From contig JAGBEZ010000087.1 of NCBI GenBank assembly GCA_017936725.1, positions 1-7,729 of the forward strand: 7,729 bases of DNA, given 5' to 3'. Position numbers and translations under genes: made by a program. The first letter of the stretch is position 1. Each line of letters begins with the position of its first letter. Below the pieces are notes generated by a model that was not told where the DNA came from, ran no database searches, and was given only the letters and a program-made list of their open reading frames with translations. The DNA is from Agathobacter sp. GTDB lineage: Bacteria; Bacillota_A; Clostridia; Lachnospirales; Lachnospiraceae. This document shows positions 6,852 to 7,729 of the stretch, in pieces.

Positions 6852-7280
6852 TTAGAATAAATCTACACGACCTGTTACGTCACCGTTTACTACATAGTAA
6901 GCAGAGTTTTCGAAAGGTTTTACATAGATGTTTAAGGTTTTGATAGAAGAAGCTTTGTGTCCTTCAGCTACATACTGAGCTTTTACTTTTTCTTCTACTG
7001 TAGCCATAATTGCTGAGTAATCACCAAATTCAAGAGTGATAACTGTTTCAGCTTTTGCAGCAGCTTTCTTTGCTGGAGCCTTCTTTGCTGTTGTAGCAGC
7101 CTTCTTCGCTGGTGCTTTCTTTTCTGCTACTTCTTTCTTTTCTGCAGTAGCTTTTTTCGCTTCCGCCTTCTTCGCTGGTGCTTTTTTCGCTGGAGCTTTT
7201 TCTACTACTGGAGCTTCCACTTTTACTTCTTTAACTTCTTTTACTTCAACTGCTTCTGTTGTTGCTTTCTTTGTTGCCAT
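6852..7280 (-). CDS. Lys/Ala-rich protein with small conserved C-terminal domain (DUF6465-like)
   Basis: A 142-residue protein in two parts. Residues 1-78 are low complexity: an alternating Glu/Val/Lys stretch (9-23), then four APAKKA units (29-34, 34-39, 56-61, 68-73) among Ala, Lys and Glu, resembling bacterial histone-H1-like or AlgP tails. Residues 79-142 look folded (TVITLEFGDYSA, then SSIKTLNIYVKP and AYYVVNGDVTGRVDLF) and recall from memory the DUF6465 family of Clostridia; this is a tentative family call of unknown function. No signal peptide or membrane segment is seen, so it is probably cytoplasmic. The tail may bind nucleic acid or act as a flexible spacer (inference). AGGAGG (7290-7295) is 9 nt before the ATG. 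It follows the HPr-like gene by 24 nt and probably shares its transcript. Confidence 0.85.
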   Translation of the reverse strand: MATKKATTEAVEVKEVKEVKVEAPVVEKAPAKKAPAKKAEAKKATAEKKEVAEKKAPAKKAATTAKKAPAKKAAAKAETVITLEFGDYSAIMATVEEKVKAQYVAEGHKASSIKTLNIYVKPFENSAYYVVNGDVTGRVDLF

Positions 7281-7304
7281 GATTCTTTTCCTCCTAAGAA
7301 TTTC

Positions 7305-7559
7305 TTATTCACAAACTAAGAATTTTTCAATTGCCATTCCTGCTTCTTCTTCGTCTGTACCTTTTGTTACGATATCAATTGACATTCCGTCACATGGATT
7401 AAAAGCCATAATTCCCATAATGCTCTTTGCATTAATTCTACGATTATCGCTTTCTAAAATAATCTCGCTGTCATATCTGCAAGCTAACTGAACTAGTTCA
7501 GCGATTGGATTTGCGTGTCCTTTTGATACATTTGAAACGATTACATTTATTCTGCTCAT
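7305..7559 (-). CDS. HPr-like phosphocarrier protein with altered active-site loop
   Basis: An 84-residue protein of normal HPr length. HPr carries phosphate from enzyme I to sugar transporters of the phosphotransferase system and, in Firmicutes, is also regulated at Ser46. His15 is at the exact expected position and Ser46 sits in NAKSIMGIMA, as in true HPr; the end DEEEAGMAIEKFL also fits. The active-site loop is unusual: the standard G-L-H-A-R-P is K-G-H-A-N-P here, so Arg17 is Asn17 and the residue before His is Gly. It may be a diverged or regulatory HPr paralogue rather than the main sugar-transport HPr. The ATG at 7559 is chosen because AAGGAG (7566-7571) is 6 nt upstream; the longer frame to 7625 would cover the promoter. 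No enzyme I or HPr kinase gene is present here. Confidence 0.9.
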   Translation of the reverse strand: MSRINVIVSNVSKGHANPIAELVQLACRYDSEIILESDNRRINAKSIMGIMAFNPCDGMSIDIVTKGTDEEEAGMAIEKFLVCE

Positions 7560-7565
7560 TTTGCA

Positions 7566-7571
7566 CTCCTT
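7566..7571 (-). promoter_or_regulatory. Ribosome binding site that decides the HPr-like start
   Basis: AAGGAG on the minus strand lies 6 nt before ATG at 7559. The upstream in-frame ATG at 7625 overlaps the -35 box, and 7559 gives a protein with His15 and Ser46 at canonical numbering. Confidence 0.85.
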
Positions 7572-7596
7572 GTTCCAATCATAAAATACAAAGGTT

Positions 7597-7625
7597 AATA
7601 TATCCCAAATCCATACTGATTGCAA
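7597..7625 (-). promoter_or_regulatory. Promoter of the HPr-like/Lys-Ala operon
   Basis: On the minus strand TTGCAA (7620-7625, 4 of 6) and TATATT (7597-7602, 5 of 6) are separated by exactly 17 nt. The transcript would start near 7590, about 30 nt before the ATG at 7559. No catabolite-repression (cre) site or riboswitch was recognised in the short leader. Confidence 0.65.
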
Positions 7626-7729
7626 GCAATTTTATAATTTCTGTTAAACTTACACGAAGGATTTCAAAAACCATTTTGGAAATTGTTCAAAATTACAACA
7701 TTTTTTCTATTTTACATAGGCGATAAAAT

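Noticed and set aside
7060..7200. Repeated GCTGG-type blocks that could suggest a DNA repeat array
   Set aside because: They are imperfect, lie in frame and are explained by the APAKKA protein repeats; there are no CRISPR-like spacers.
7036..7491. A 151-codon plus-strand frame rich in Ala and Phe
   Set aside because: It is the antisense image of the APAKKA-coding repeats and of the HPr-like gene, both of which have good ribosome sites and family features on the other strand.
7560..7625. N-terminal extension of the HPr-like protein to an ATG at 7625
   Set aside because: It would include the -10 box, -35 box and ribosome site, and would break the canonical His15/Ser46 numbering.
7661..7683. 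AT-rich imperfect hairpin (ATTT-CAAAA / TTTTG-AAAT with one bulge) upstream of the HPr-like promoter
   Set aside because: There is no following T-run on either strand and the stem is almost all A-T, so chance is likely in this AT-rich stretch. I see nothing else firm in 7626-7729.
7505..7726. A 73-codon plus-strand frame at the right edge
   Set aside because: It runs antisense across the HPr-like start, its ribosome site and promoter, and has no ribosome site or recognisable domain.

Overview
The window looks like a chromosomal segment from a low-GC Gram-positive anaerobe, most likely class Clostridia and plausibly Lachnospiraceae. This is inferred from AT-rich sequence, strong AGGAGG-type ribosome binding sites, a secreted VWA/FctA-type (Spy0128-like) surface adhesin, a LytTR response regulator with a GHKL histidine kinase, and a small Lys/Ala-rich protein of a type I associate with that family. 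No rRNA, tRNA, insertion sequence, phage gene or CRISPR array was seen.

Layout. (1) Positions 1-4194, minus strand: one very large open frame that runs off the left edge. It is not a gene desert. It encodes 1398 residues of a secreted adhesin: signal peptide, VWA domain with a complete MIDAS, a linker region, one SpaA/DUF5979-like beta domain and three FctA-like pilin domains, with the C terminus outside the window. (2) 4195-4560, minus: a single-domain receiver-like protein whose stop codon directly abuts the adhesin start (TAA-ATG), so the two are one transcription unit. (3) 4561-4762: a divergent control region with a promoter on each strand, a family of TTGACTCTACT-like repeats and a small hairpin at the predicted mRNA 5' end. 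(4) 4763-6789, plus: a LytTR response regulator and an AgrC-like membrane histidine kinase, overlapping by one base. (5) 6795-6826: a hairpin that can terminate transcription from both sides. (6) 6852-7559, minus: a two-gene unit, an HPr-like phosphocarrier protein followed by a Lys/Ala-rich protein, with a good promoter just upstream. (7) 7626-7729: upstream non-coding sequence with nothing firm.

How it may work together. The two-component system is transcribed away from the adhesin unit and shares a control region with it. The simplest model is that the kinase senses an extracellular signal, possibly a peptide, and the LytTR regulator controls the adhesin operon and its own. The receiver-like protein at the head of the adhesin operon resembles the regulator's own receiver domain but lacks the paired acidic residues needed to bind Mg2+. 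It may therefore be a phosphorylation-independent partner or antagonist. That adhesin, pseudo-receiver and divergent LytTR system set is the best candidate here for an undescribed regulatory module. The HPr-like/Lys-Ala pair looks like an unrelated neighbour.
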